A DNA stretch of 33,729 nt from an uncultured Flavobacteriales bacterium (GTDB lineage Bacteria > Bacteroidota > Bacteroidia > Flavobacteriales > BACL11), in the NCBI GenBank assembly GCA_950069165.1, contig CATMIT010000004.1, positions 1 through 33,729 of the forward strand. The letters run 5' to 3'. Below are positions 8,704-18,637 of the stretch, one piece after another. Under the pieces are notes generated by a model. The model saw nothing but the letters and a program-made list of their open reading frames with translations, did not search any database and had not been told where the DNA came from. Each line of letters starts with the position of its first letter. The first letter of the stretch is position 1. The position numbers and the translations under genes are program-made.

Positions 8704-9993
8704 TTATACAATTGTCTTAGTGTCGAACTGTTCCAAGTAATCCGCTACTCTTCTTACAAATTGCCCTCCCAGCGCTCCATCTACAACTCTGTGGTCGTAA
8801 GAAAGAGAGAGGAACATCATATGACGAATTGCAATAACATCTCCATGTTCTATTTCCAAAACAACAGGTTTTTTGTTTATAACTCCACAAGCCAAAATAG
8901 CTACTTGTGGTTGATTGATAATTGGCGTTCCCATCAGATTGCCAAAAGTACCAACATTAGTCATAGTGATTGTTCCACCCTGAATATCATCAGGTTTTAA
9001 TTTTCCACCTCTTGCTCTTGTAGCCAAATCATTTACTGCCTTAGTAATGCCAACTAAGTTTTTGTTCTGACACTCTTTTATAACCGGAACAATTAAATTT
9101 CCATCAGCAAGTGCTGCCGCCATTCCGATATTGATATTTTTGTGAATATGGATATTTGTTCCTTCCACCGAAACATTTATCATTGGGAAATCCTTAACAG
9201 CTTTTGCCATTGCCTCAATAATAATAGGAGTAAAGGTGATGTTTTGTCCTTCTCTTTGTTTGAAGTCTGCTTTTACTTTATTTCTCCAATTTACAATATT
9301 GGTCATATCCGCTTCTACAAAAGAAGTAATGTGTGCAGAGGTCTGCTTGGACATAGTCATGTGTGCAGAAATCAGTTTACGCATTCTGTCCATTTCAATA
9401 ATCTCTGTATCACCCGTATTAGCTGGCGGAGTAGAAGTATGTTGTGGAACAGGAGTTACTGGTGGAATAGGTTTTTCTACTTTTGCAACAGCAACAGTCC
9501 CTCTTGTTTTGATATAGGATGCCATATCTGATTTTGTTACTCTACCTTCTTTTCCTGTTCCCTTAATAGCATCTAATTCGTCCATTGCAATTCCTTCAGA
9601 TTTTGCTATACTCTTTACTAGTGGCGAATAGAATCTGTCCCCAGCATTTGTAATTGGAGCAGTTTTAGTTTCTTCAACTACTTTTGTAACTTCTTTTTCT
9701 ATTACTTTTTCCTCTACTTTTGTCGGTGTTTCTGATGGAGTATCATCACCGCCATCCGTTTCTAAAATAGCAAATGCTTGTCCAACTTGCACAACATCAT
9801 CTGCCTGAAAAAGTTGCTCTACTAATTTTCCTTCATGAGTTGATGGAACCTCAGAATCTACTTTATCGGTAGCAATTTCAATAATGGTTTCATCTAATTC
9901 TACCATTTCTCCTACTTGCTTAGCCCATGAAATTACCGTGGCTTCAGATACGCTTTCTCCCATTTTGGGCATAATTAATTCTACTCTTGCCAT
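8704..9993 (-). CDS. 2-oxoacid dehydrogenase complex E2 (dihydrolipoyl acyltransferase)
   Basis: N-terminal lipoyl domain (ETIIEIATDKVDSEVPS), peripheral subunit-binding domain (SPLVKSIAKSEGIAMDELDAIKGTGKEGRVTKSD), catalytic domain (SLSYDHRVVDGALGGQF). Confidence 0.93.
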   Translation of the reverse strand: MARVELIMPKMGESVSEATVISWAKQVGEMVELDETIIEIATDKVDSEVPSTHEGKLVEQLFQADDVVQVGQAFAILETDGGDDTPSETPTKVEEKVIEKEVTKVVEETKTAPITNAGDRFYSPLVKSIAKSEGIAMDELDAIKGTGKEGRVTKSDMASYIKTRGTVAVAKVEKPIPPVTPVPQHTSTPPANTGDTEIIEMDRMRKLISAHMTMSKQTSAHITSFVEADMTNIVNWRNKVKADFKQREGQNITFTPIIIEAMAKAVKDFPMINVSVEGTNIHIHKNINIGMAAALADGNLIVPVIKECQNKNLVGITKAVNDLATRARGGKLKPDDIQGGTITMTNVGTFGNLMGTPIINQPQVAILACGVINKKPVVLEIEHGDVIAIRHMMFLSLSYDHRVVDGALGGQFVRRVADYLEQFDTKTIV

Positions 9994-10054
9994 TTTATCA
10001 TTTTCAATTTAATAGTTTGCAAAAATACTAAAAAAGTATTGTAAAGATTGTGTA

Positions 10055-11983
10055 TTACCCAAGTTGATTTAAGCACTTAAAAATAATATATAAATCATTT
10101 CTAGCACTATAATCTTTAGCGTAACGCATATTTATATTTCGAATCTCTTTGCTATCAATATCTTCTATTTTAAGATAGGAGGTAGGAGAAAGTATGCCTT
10201 TTCGGATATTTGGAAAATGCGATTCGTATTTTTCATTAAAGCCCACAAAAGTTTTTTTGGCTTTCAATATGCTTATCATATTTTTTACAAACTGAGTAGG
10301 GGAACTGCAAAACCACATAAGAATTGGCGCGAAAATTAAAAATAAAAAAGAAAACAGAAAATCAAACACTCTTTTATTTCGCTTGTTGGCTGTTTTAGCA
10401 AGTTCCCAATTTGAGTCTGGTGAATAATAATCTCCCAATGTTTCTCTGGAATTACTACCGATAAGGAAGTGGCTATTTTCTGGTAGAATCTTGAAATTTA
10501 AAGAAGTTCCAGAAAGGGAAATAAGCCATTTAATGATATCTTTAAAGCTAATGTCCAAACTTGCAAAAACCACTTCATCTATTTTATGTTTTTTGATGAC
10601 TTTTTTTAGTTCAGAAAAAGAGCCTAATGCACCATTCTCTCCTTTTTGGTTCAAATAGCCAATAAGTTGGGTATTATGTTTGGAATTAGATATAATTTTT
10701 TCTGCTCTTTCAAATTCAGCTTTTTCAGATAAAAGTAAAAGATTCATCACTCTTTTTTCTGCAATATCTAAATCCTGATGACTAAAGATTCTGTAGAGAA
10801 ATCTTAAAAAAACGAACAAAGTAAAAACTAAAATTCCACCAACAATTATTATTGCTCTTGAAAAACGAATGGCATTAAAAAAGTTAGAGAAAGTCGCTAT
10901 TACTAAAAGTCCAAAAATTACTCCTCTTGCCACACGATTTATTCTAAATGGTTTATCGTATGCTCCACTAAAAAATAAGGAAATAATCCAAATAAAAATA
11001 TAAGAAGGAATTATCAAATTTGTAAAAGTTTCTGAGAAAGGATAAGGGGCATAATTTCCCCCCCAATAATTTGTTAAAAGTAGCAGGCCAAAATACATGG
11101 TAGAGAAATCGATAATTGGAAGTGAAAATATCTTGACAAAATCTCTTACCAATACAATAAGTGATTTTACAAGAGTGGCCATTTTTATCAGGGGTAAAAA
11201 AAGAGGGTGTTTGCTGAAATGTTTTTTTACAAACGCAATCATGGATTTATTAAAGCCAATGGTAAAGCTAAGCGTGTGTCTTTTGTTGCTTTCCCCCTTG
11301 TAATGTATGATTTTAATGTCGCCTAAATAATAATTTTTATAGCCCTTTTCTGCAATTCGCATACAAAGGTCAGTATCTTCCCAATACAGAAAAAACTGTT
11401 CGTCAAAAAGACCAACTTTATCTAGCACAGATTTTCTAATAAGCATAAAAGCACCAACTAATACCTCTACTTCATGCCTGTCGTCTTTATCTAGATTTCC
11501 TAAATAATAGTGATTGAAAGTTTTTGATTTTGGAAAAAACTTATGCAATCCTAAAAACTTAAACAGGGAAGTTTTAAAATCAGGGATTCCTCTTTTACTT
11601 TCATCCAAAAACTCCCCTTTTCCATCAATCATTTGCACTCCAACTGCTCCTACATCTTTTTGTTCTTGCATAAATTTAATTGCTTTTTCAAAAGCATCTT
11701 CTTCAACTAGAGTGTCTGGATTTAAAAGCAGAATAAATTCTCCTTTTGCCTTCAGAATTGCCTGATTATTGGCTTTGGAAAATCCTACATTTTTAAGGTT
11801 GCTTATAAGTTGAATATCTGGAAATTTTACCTTTACCATTTCTACCGATTCATCTACAGAATGATTGTCGATAACTATAATTTCAGCATCCAAATTTCGG
11901 ATGGCTTTTAAACAAGAACGCAAGCATTGTTCCAAAAAAAACTTAACATTGTAACTAACAATTATTACGGATAATTTTGTCAT
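10055..11983 (-). CDS. Glycosyltransferase family 2 fused to a C-terminal membrane/CoA-binding/sugar-transferase-like region
   Basis: N-term LSVIIVSYNVKFFLEQCLRSCL...IIVIDNHSVDESVEMV...LLLNPDTLVEEDAF (GT2); multiple TM segments; NAD-binding-like middle region; C-term NKRVFDFLFSFLFLIFAPILMW resembling the start of polyprenyl glycosylphosphotransferases. Confidence 0.8.
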   Translation of the reverse strand: MTKLSVIIVSYNVKFFLEQCLRSCLKAIRNLDAEIIVIDNHSVDESVEMVKVKFPDIQLISNLKNVGFSKANNQAILKAKGEFILLLNPDTLVEEDAFEKAIKFMQEQKDVGAVGVQMIDGKGEFLDESKRGIPDFKTSLFKFLGLHKFFPKSKTFNHYYLGNLDKDDRHEVEVLVGAFMLIRKSVLDKVGLFDEQFFLYWEDTDLCMRIAEKGYKNYYLGDIKIIHYKGESNKRHTLSFTIGFNKSMIAFVKKHFSKHPLFLPLIKMATLVKSLIVLVRDFVKIFSLPIIDFSTMYFGLLLLTNYWGGNYAPYPFSETFTNLIIPSYIFIWIISLFFSGAYDKPFRINRVARGVIFGLLVIATFSNFFNAIRFSRAIIIVGGILVFTLFVFLRFLYRIFSHQDLDIAEKRVMNLLLLSEKAEFERAEKIISNSKHNTQLIGYLNQKGENGALGSFSELKKVIKKHKIDEVVFASLDISFKDIIKWLISLSGTSLNFKILPENSHFLIGSNSRETLGDYYSPDSNWELAKTANKRNKRVFDFLFSFLFLIFAPILMWFCSSPTQFVKNMISILKAKKTFVGFNEKYESHFPNIRKGILSPTSYLKIEDIDSKEIRNINMRYAKDYSARNDLYIIFKCLNQLG

Positions 11984-11992
11984 TCTGGAAAT

Positions 11993-12610
11993 CTAATTCA
12001 CTAAGGAATTTTCGTATGGTAAACGGCTTGAAATAGCTGAGGCTAAGGTAAGTTCATCCGTGTATTCTAGTTCATCACCAATAGCAATTCCTCTGGCAAT
12101 TATGGAAACAGAAATATCGAATTCTTTCAATCGTTTGAAAAGGTAGTAATTGGTAGTATCGCCTTCCATGGTAGTGCTTAACGCAAAAATCACTTCCTTT
12201 ATTGAGTTATCTTTTACTTTTTCTACTAATTCTTCTATTCTAAGTTCAGATGGACCAATACCATCCATTGGGGAAATAAGTCCACCAAGCACATGGTAAA
12301 CACCCTTGAATTGCATGGTATTTTCAATGGCCATCATTACCCTGATATCTTCTACCACACAAATAATATTTTTATCTCGTTTTGGGTTTGCACATACCTC
12401 ACAAAGTTCTAAATCGGAAATACTATAACAAGCTTTGCAATAACTGATATTATTGATGAGTCGGATGAAAGATTCTCCAAATTGCTGAACCTGTATTTTT
12501 TCTTGTTTTAGCATGTGTAATACTAGGCGTAAAGCCGATTTTTTACCAATTCCCGGTAAGCGAGAAAGGTGGTTTACGGCTGTTTCAACAAGTTTAGATG
12601 GAAAGTTCAT
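11993..12610 (-). CDS. recR: Recombination mediator protein RecR
   Basis: [23 protein letters not shown], four-Cys zinc motif ([16 protein letters not shown]), Toprim [19 protein letters not shown]. Confidence 0.96.
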   Translation of the reverse strand: MNFPSKLVETAVNHLSRLPGIGKKSALRLVLHMLKQEKIQVQQFGESFIRLINNISYCKACYSISDLELCEVCANPKRDKNIICVVEDIRVMMAIENTMQFKGVYHVLGGLISPMDGIGPSELRIEELVEKVKDNSIKEVIFALSTTMEGDTTNYYLFKRLKEFDISVSIIARGIAIGDELEYTDELTLASAISSRLPYENSLVN

Positions 12611-12614
12611 TTTG

Positions 12615-12622
12615 CAAATATA
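12615..12622 (-). promoter_or_regulatory. Candidate recR -7 element TATATTTG, 4 nt upstream of ATG
   Basis: Matches the Bacteroidota -7 consensus TAnnTTTG on the minus strand; no clear -33 TTTG seen. Confidence 0.4.
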
Positions 12623-12623
12623 G

Positions 12624-12652
12624 TTGTATTCTTAATAATTCTGATAGATTTG
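12624..12652 (+). promoter_or_regulatory. Bacteroidota-type promoter for the sodium:solute symporter gene
   Basis: TTG (12624-12626) - 18 nt - TAGATTTG (12645-12652), matching -33/-7 consensus; 17 nt before the ATG at 12670. Confidence 0.6.
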
Positions 12653-12669
12653 TCAAAACAAAACATTAT

Positions 12670-14103
12670 ATGTCATCAACGCTCATATTAATAGTAATTG
12701 CTGCTTATTTTTTAGTATTAATTATCATCTCTTACCTCACAGGAAAGTCGGATAGTAATGCCAGTTTTTTCCTTGGGGATAAAAAATCACCCTGGTATAT
12801 TGTAGCTTTTGGGATGTTGGGTGCAACCCTTTCCGGCATTACATTTATTTCGGTTCCTGGGAAAGTAGATGCTTCCGCTTTTTCGTACATGCAAATGACC
12901 TTTGGTTTCTTTGTTGGCTATATGATTATTGCCTTAGTACTGATTCCACTTTATTATCGGCTTAACCTTACTTCCATTTATGGTTATCTGAAAACACGAT
13001 TTGGAAATAGCAGCTATAAAACAGGAGCGAGTTTCTTTCTATTGAGCAGAGTAATTGGGGCTTCCTTGCGGCTTTATATAATGGCGAATGTGTTGCAGAT
13101 GGCAATATTTGATGATTTTGGAGTGCCCTATATTGTTACGGTACTTATTACAGTTCTGCTGATATGGGTATATACTTTTAGGAGTGGAATAAAAACTATT
13201 ATTTGGACCGACACCTTGCAAACCCTATTTATGCTGATAGCAGTTGGAATGAGTATTTACCTTATTTCAGATGAATTAAATTTGGGTTTTTCTTCCCTTG
13301 TGGCCACTATTAACGATAGTGATTATTCCCAAATCTTTTTTTGGGAAGGGAAACTGCATTTTGGAAAGCAGTTTTTGGCAGGAATATTTATTGCGATTGT
13401 AATGACAGGGCTTGACCAAGATATGATGCAAAAGAATCTGAGTTGCCGAAATGTTAAAGATGCACAGAAAAATATCTATTGGTTTTCGGGGGCATTGGTT
13501 GTGGTAAATTTGATATTTTTAAGTTTGGGTGCATTGCTTTATATCTATGCTAATAAGCAAGGTATTGTATTTAATCATCCTGATGAACTGTTCCCTAAAG
13601 TAGCATTGAGTGGCGAATTGGGAATTACCTTAGGGGTATTCTTTATTTTAGGATTGATTGCGGCTGCTTACTCCTCAGCCGATTCTGCTCTTACTTCTTT
13701 AACAACTTCCTTTTGTGTGGATATTTTAGATTTTGAAGAAGAGGGCAATCAGCAAAAACAAATCAGAACCCGAAAAGGAGTGCATTTACTTTTTTCTTTG
13801 GTATTGGTTGGTGTAATTTTGATTATAAAATCATTGAATGATGATAGCGTAATTGATGCTTTATTTCAGTTAGCGGGTTACACTTATGGACCACTACTTG
13901 GAATGTATGCTTTTGGACTGTTTACCAAATGGAATGTACAAGATAAATGGGTGCCACTATTGGCTATTGTTTCTCCATTTACAACATACTATATCAACAT
14001 CAATTCTGAGGCTTGGTTAAATTATGTGTTTAGTTTTGAACTATTGATACTCAATGGGGCACTTACTTTTGTAGGTTTATTATTGCTTAGAGTTTCTAAA
14101 TAA
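12670..14103 (+). CDS. Sodium:solute symporter family protein (SSS)
   Basis: Multi-TM protein, [83 protein letters not shown] prefer the ATG at 12670 over the track start (12598), which would overlap recR and the promoter. Confidence 0.92.
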   Translation: MSSTLILIVIAAYFLVLIIISYLTGKSDSNASFFLGDKKSPWYIVAFGMLGATLSGITFISVPGKVDASAFSYMQMTFGFFVGYMIIALVLIPLYYRLNLTSIYGYLKTRFGNSSYKTGASFFLLSRVIGASLRLYIMANVLQMAIFDDFGVPYIVTVLITVLLIWVYTFRSGIKTIIWTDTLQTLFMLIAVGMSIYLISDELNLGFSSLVATINDSDYSQIFFWEGKLHFGKQFLAGIFIAIVMTGLDQDMMQKNLSCRNVKDAQKNIYWFSGALVVVNLIFLSLGALLYIYANKQGIVFNHPDELFPKVALSGELGITLGVFFILGLIAAAYSSADSALTSLTTSFCVDILDFEEEGNQQKQIRTRKGVHLLFSLVLVGVILIIKSLNDDSVIDALFQLAGYTYGPLLGMYAFGLFTKWNVQDKWVPLLAIVSPFTTYYININSEAWLNYVFSFELLILNGALTFVGLLLLRVSK

Positions 14104-15237
14104 ATAGAAACAACCTGCAACACCTATTAATACCAAAGAAGAAGAAATAATTTCCGCTTGTGTAATGCCACCCAATATATTATACTCAGTATTCACTCTT
14201 ATTTTTTCAATAAAAAAGCGTTCTACACCATTTAATGCTAAATAGGTACAAAACATAATTCCAGCAACTTTTATCCTTTTACGAATACTCCATAGAAAAG
14301 AAAAAATAAGAATTCCCATTACAACCTCATAAAAAGCAGTAGGCCATACAGGGTACGCTAACTGAGAACAATAGGGTTCCCAAAATGCATCCCCACAATC
14401 CTCCATTGGTATTCCAGAGTTAAGGACATTATGTGGAAAATTATAACTCCACATCCAGTCAGGGAGAAAATTCATCCATTCAGGCTTAGGTGCTAAATTA
14501 GTAGTTCCCCAGTCGCCATCACCAGAAAGTTGACAACCAATCCGTCCAATACCATAAGCAATCATAAGCCCAGGGGCGGCAGCATCTGAAAGAATTAAAG
14601 GTTTTATTTTATACTTTTTCCCATACCAAATTACAGCAATTGCCCCAGCAATCAATCCTCCATAAAAGGTAAGTCCGCTAAAAGCCATGAGTTGCCCTAT
14701 TGGGTCAGTCAAAAATTCTCCTATATTTTCTAAATTATGAAAAAGCTTAGCGCCAATTATTCCTGAAATTGCCGCTATCATGGTCATATTAGCGACCAAC
14801 TCATGGGGATGAATTTCTTTTTCTATCCACTGTGGAGTTTCTAACTTTGTTTTTTTATTTTCTTTCCATTTCAAATACAATGAGATAATAGCAATAATGA
14901 CTCCGCCAAAAAAATGCCCTCTTGATGAGAGTATAAATCCTTGCGGATTAACCACCAAATCGGAATAATGAAATAGAGCTTCAATACCTTTAAACCCTAT
15001 CAGGAAACTAAAAAAAATAGTAGATAAAATATCTGAAACAGATAGTCCTTTTCCTATTAAGGTTTTTACTTTGCTACTTTCAATCAGTCCTTCTTTTTCT
15101 TTTCGTTTTAACTCTAAGGTTAACAGCCAGCTGGCCGCCAAAAAAGCAATAGCTACAAAAAATCCAAATGTTTGTATGGGCAAGGGAATGTTTACCCCAA
15201 ATAAATCATAAATAAGATGGCTGATGGTTGGGTACAT
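14080..15237 (-). CDS. lgt: Prolipoprotein diacylglyceryl transferase
   Basis: [77 protein letters not shown]. Confidence 0.94.
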   Translation of the reverse strand: MYPTISHLIYDLFGVNIPLPIQTFGFFVAIAFLAASWLLTLELKRKEKEGLIESSKVKTLIGKGLSVSDILSTIFFSFLIGFKGIEALFHYSDLVVNPQGFILSSRGHFFGGVIIAIISLYLKWKENKKTKLETPQWIEKEIHPHELVANMTMIAAISGIIGAKLFHNLENIGEFLTDPIGQLMAFSGLTFYGGLIAGAIAVIWYGKKYKIKPLILSDAAAPGLMIAYGIGRIGCQLSGDGDWGTTNLAPKPEWMNFLPDWMWSYNFPHNVLNSGIPMEDCGDAFWEPYCSQLAYPVWPTAFYEVVMGILIFSFLWSIRKRIKVAGIMFCTYLALNGVERFFIEKIRVNTEYNILGGITQAEIISSSLVLIGVAGCFYLFRNSKQ

Positions 15238-15240
15238 AAT

Positions 15241-15275
15241 TTAGTTGCTAGTTGTCAGTTATTAGTTGTTAGTTT
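15241..15275. repeat. Short degenerate tandem repeat TAGTTG(Y)TAGTT at the mtaB/lgt junction
   Basis: ttagttgctagttgtcagttattagttgttagttt; repeated (t)agtt units spanning the mtaB stop codon. Confidence 0.6.
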
Positions 15276-16565
15276 TTCGGAAAGGATATTGCTATTTTTA
15301 TCAAAGGAAAGTAGTTTTATTTTTATTTTTCTTTGCACATGCTTTTCAGAAAAAGGAATTTTTACTCTAATATAATTCTCAGTAAATCCATACAAAAATC
15401 CATCTTTATTTTCTCTTTCAAATAGTGCATTTTGCTCAGTAAGTAAATATTTTTGATAAAAATTTCTTTGTAATTTCTCAGAAAGGATTCTTAATTGTTT
15501 GCTTCTTTCACTTCTTTTTTTCTTACTAACAACACCATCAAAATGAATTGCTTCTGTATTTTCTCTTTCTGAATAAGAAAAAACATGCAAATAGGAAATT
15601 GGCAAATCTTTTATAAAGTGAAGCGTTTTTTCAAACTCCTGCTCAGTTTCACCAGGGAAACCCACAATTACATCTGCTCCAATACAAACATTTGGGATGG
15701 CTTTTATAATAGCCTGAACTTTATTTCCGTAAACTGTGCTGTTGTATCTTCTTTTCATCTTGCCCAGAATAGCATCCGAACCCGATTGCATAGGAATATG
15801 AAAGTGAGGCATAAATTTGTTGGATTTTTTTACAAAGTCAATGATGTCATTTGTTATGAGGTTGGGTTCAATAGATGAAATTCTGTAGCGTTGAATCCCC
15901 TCAACTTTTTCCAATTTTTTGATTAAATCATAAAAATTATTTTTTGTATTAATATCTATAAACTCCCCAATATTTACTCCCGTTAATACAATTTCTTTAA
16001 TCCCATTTACTGCTATATTTTCCGCATTTTTGATAATATTTTCAATGCTGTCACATCTACTTTTCCCTCTGGCAAGTGGTATGGTGCAATAGGTACACGG
16101 ATAATCACATCCATCCTGAATTTTCAAAAAAGAACGGCTTCTATCATTTAATGAATAAGAACTATGATAATCTAAATTATCTATTTCACAGCCATGTATT
16201 TTTTCTGTTTGTTTTTCGTTAATAGTATTCAATAATTTGGGTAAATTGAATTTGTCATTTGCTCCTAATACCATATCTACCCCACTTATTTCAGCAATCG
16301 CTTTTGGTTTTAGTTGCGCATAACAGCCAGTAACTACCACCTTTGAATTTGGGGCGGTTTTCTTTGCCTTTCTGATAATTCTTCTGCATTCTCTATTTGC
16401 ATTTTCTGTCACCGAGCAGGTATTGATTACATACAAATCGGCTTTATTTTCAAAATCAGTTTTTCTATATCCAATATCAGAAAGCTGCCTGCCAATAGTA
16501 GAAGTTTCCGAAAAGTTGAGTTTACAACCAAGAGTATAAAAGGCAACCAATTTATTTTTTAACAT
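15255..16565 (-). CDS. mtaB: tRNA (N6-threonylcarbamoyladenosine(37)-C2)-methylthiotransferase MtaB
   Basis: YTLGCKLNFSETSTI, VINTCSVTENANRECRRIIRKA, VVTGCYAQLKP, radical-SAM DGCDYPCTYCTIPLARGKSR, DVIVGFPGETEQEFEKT, YLHVFSYSERENTEA. Confidence 0.94.
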   Translation of the reverse strand: MLKNKLVAFYTLGCKLNFSETSTIGRQLSDIGYRKTDFENKADLYVINTCSVTENANRECRRIIRKAKKTAPNSKVVVTGCYAQLKPKAIAEISGVDMVLGANDKFNLPKLLNTINEKQTEKIHGCEIDNLDYHSSYSLNDRSRSFLKIQDGCDYPCTYCTIPLARGKSRCDSIENIIKNAENIAVNGIKEIVLTGVNIGEFIDINTKNNFYDLIKKLEKVEGIQRYRISSIEPNLITNDIIDFVKKSNKFMPHFHIPMQSGSDAILGKMKRRYNSTVYGNKVQAIIKAIPNVCIGADVIVGFPGETEQEFEKTLHFIKDLPISYLHVFSYSERENTEAIHFDGVVSKKKRSERSKQLRILSEKLQRNFYQKYLLTEQNALFERENKDGFLYGFTENYIRVKIPFSEKHVQRKIKIKLLSFDKNSNILSEKLTTNN

Positions 16566-16569
16566 TTTG

Positions 16570-16577
16570 CAAAAGTA
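16570..16577 (-). promoter_or_regulatory. Candidate mtaB -7 element TACTTTTG, 4 nt upstream of ATG
   Basis: Matches TAnnTTTG on the minus strand; -33 not evident. Confidence 0.4.
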
Positions 16578-16661
16578 GAAAATCCTTTATCATTTTTAGC
16601 TTTTGTAACCTTTGTTTGCAATCGTACGTTTTAGGTAATAACAACTAAAACCCACAAAGTT

Positions 16662-16940
16662 ATGACTATAGTTTTACTACACTTTTTATCTAAAATAAAT
16701 TTCAATCTTAATACAAGTAAGATTATTTACTATTTCCTAATCCTTTTAGCCATGTTGATGACATATAGTGCATCCTCACAGGTTACGGCTGATTTTTCAA
16801 CTATTGATTCTACCTCAGCTTGCGGCTCTTTAATTGTAGAGTTTCAAGATTTGTCAATAGGGAATCCGAATTCTTGGCTATGGGATTTAGGGAATGGTAA
16901 AATCTCTAATTTGAAATATACTATTTTACTAAAATACTAA
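16662..16940 (+). pseudogene. Truncated secreted PKD-domain surface protein remnant
   Basis: 92 aa: hydrophobic N-terminal signal-like segment ending ...YSASSQ, then VTADFSTIDSTSACGSLIVEFQDLSIGNPNSWLWDLGNGKISNL, the first half of a PKD domain, then abrupt stop before the expected PGTYTVTL strand. Confidence 0.65.
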
Positions 16941-17018
16941 ACTTCCTTATATATATTATGAAGTAAATTTGATGAGATAAAAAATTATTTTCTAATTTTA
17001 GCCAGATTAATTTTTTTT

Positions 17019-18596
17019 ATGAATTTTAAATTTGGTTTTTTTTTATTCTTCTTTTTTCTTTTGTCCTGCGGTAAAAATATACAGGATGAGAATCTATCTA
17101 TTTTTAGGTATAATCAAGCCTCTGGTATTGCAACACTTGACCCTGCTTTTGCAAAGGACCAAGCAACCATTTGGGCATGCAATCAGCTTTTCAGTGGCTT
17201 AGTTCAACTAAATAATAATTTGGAAGTGATGCCCTCTATTGCAAAAAGCTGGGAAATTTCAGAGGACGGCTTGGATTACACTTTCTTTTTACAAAAAAAT
17301 GTATTCTTTCATGCGCACCCCATTTTTGAAAAGGAAAGAAGGGTAGTAGCATCCGATTTTACATTTAGTTTTGATAGATTAAAAAGTAAAGAATTGGCAG
17401 CTCCTGGCGCATGGGTTCTCTCCAATGTAGAAAGCTATAAATCATTAAACGATTCTACTTTTGAGATAAATCTGCAAAAACCTTTCCCCCCTTTTTTAGG
17501 GCTTCTTTGCATGCAATATTGCTCAGTTGTTCCTAAGGAAATTATGAAAAATACCAATTTCAGAGAAAATCCAATTGGCACAGGACCGTTTCAATTTCAA
17601 TACTGGAAGGATGGGGTAAAATTAGTTTTCAGAAAAAACCCAAATTATTTTGAGAAAGAAGATGGGAAGCAACTTCCATTTTTAGATGCCATTGCCATTA
17701 CATTTGTAAAGGATAAACAAGCTGCTTTTCTTGAGTTTCTCAAAGGAAATCTTGATTTTATATCTGGAATTGACGGCTCATACAAAGATGAAATTTTAAA
17801 TAGAGATGGCAGTTTGAGGGAAAAATACAAAGGCAAAATAATTTTACAATCCCAGCCCTATTTGAATACCGAATATTTGGGTTTTTTGATGGAAGATGCT
17901 TTACCGCTTAAAATTAGACAAGCCATTAATTATGGTTTTGATAGGAAAAAAATGCTCAAATTCCTCCGCAACAATATTGGAACTCCTGCCGTGCAGGGTT
18001 TTGTTCCAAAAGGATTACCTTCTTTTTCAGAAAAACTGAAAGGATATAATTATAATCCTGCAAAAGCAAAACAATTAATTCAGGAAAGTAAATTTGATTT
18101 AAGTACGGAAATTACATTAAGTACTACTTCTTCTTATTTGGATTTATGCGAATACATCCAAAACTCCTTATCTGAAATTGGATTAAATATTAAAATTGAA
18201 GTAAATCCTCCATCCACGCACAGGCAAATGGTTGCTACTTCTAAATTATCTTTTTTTAGGGGAAGTTGGATTGCTGATTATGCAGATGCAGAAAATTATT
18301 TAGCCCTTTTTTATTCTAAAAACTTTTGTCCTAATGGACCAAACTATACCCACTTTAAAAGTGAAATATACGACTTACTCTACCAAGAAGCAGTCCATGA
18401 AGTAAGGGATAGTATTCGCTACTTACTTTACCGAAAAATGGATGAAATGATAATGGAGAAAGCTGCTATTGTTCCACTTTATTACGACCAAGTTTTGCGT
18501 TTTTCTCAGCCCAATATAAGTGGCTTTAATAGCAATGCCATGAATTTACTGGATTTGAAAAAAGTGGAAAAGACTAATGTGAAAAATAACCAATAA
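17019..18596 (+). CDS. ABC transporter substrate-binding lipoprotein, SBP_bac_5 (oligopeptide/DppA-like) family
   Basis: Lipobox LLSCGKN; TLDPAFAKDQATIWACNQLFSGLVQLN, SWEISEDGLDYTFFLQKNVFFH, VASDFTFSFDRL, NPIGTGPFQFQYWKDGVKLVFRKNPNYF, LKIRQAINYGFDRKKML. Confidence 0.92.
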   Translation: MNFKFGFFLFFFFLLSCGKNIQDENLSIFRYNQASGIATLDPAFAKDQATIWACNQLFSGLVQLNNNLEVMPSIAKSWEISEDGLDYTFFLQKNVFFHAHPIFEKERRVVASDFTFSFDRLKSKELAAPGAWVLSNVESYKSLNDSTFEINLQKPFPPFLGLLCMQYCSVVPKEIMKNTNFRENPIGTGPFQFQYWKDGVKLVFRKNPNYFEKEDGKQLPFLDAIAITFVKDKQAAFLEFLKGNLDFISGIDGSYKDEILNRDGSLREKYKGKIILQSQPYLNTEYLGFLMEDALPLKIRQAINYGFDRKKMLKFLRNNIGTPAVQGFVPKGLPSFSEKLKGYNYNPAKAKQLIQESKFDLSTEITLSTTSSYLDLCEYIQNSLSEIGLNIKIEVNPPSTHRQMVATSKLSFFRGSWIADYADAENYLALFYSKNFCPNGPNYTHFKSEIYDLLYQEAVHEVRDSIRYLLYRKMDEMIMEKAAIVPLYYDQVLRFSQPNISGFNSNAMNLLDLKKVEKTNVKNNQ

Positions 18597-18637
18597 AAGA
18601 ATGAAACAATTGACAAATTCATTAGCTTGTATACAAA

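Noticed and set aside
9142-9531. 129-aa and 93-aa plus-strand ORFs antisense to the E2 gene
   Set aside because: Shadow ORFs over a clear E2 lipoyl/catalytic gene.
12598-12669. Upstream extension of the symporter ORF ([24 protein letters not shown])
   Set aside because: Covers the recR start and the consensus promoter; the protein family start fits ATG 12670.
18627-18636. TTGTATACAA palindrome between convergent SBP and recG genes
   Set aside because: 10-bp AT-rich palindrome expected by chance in this composition and not positioned at a promoter.
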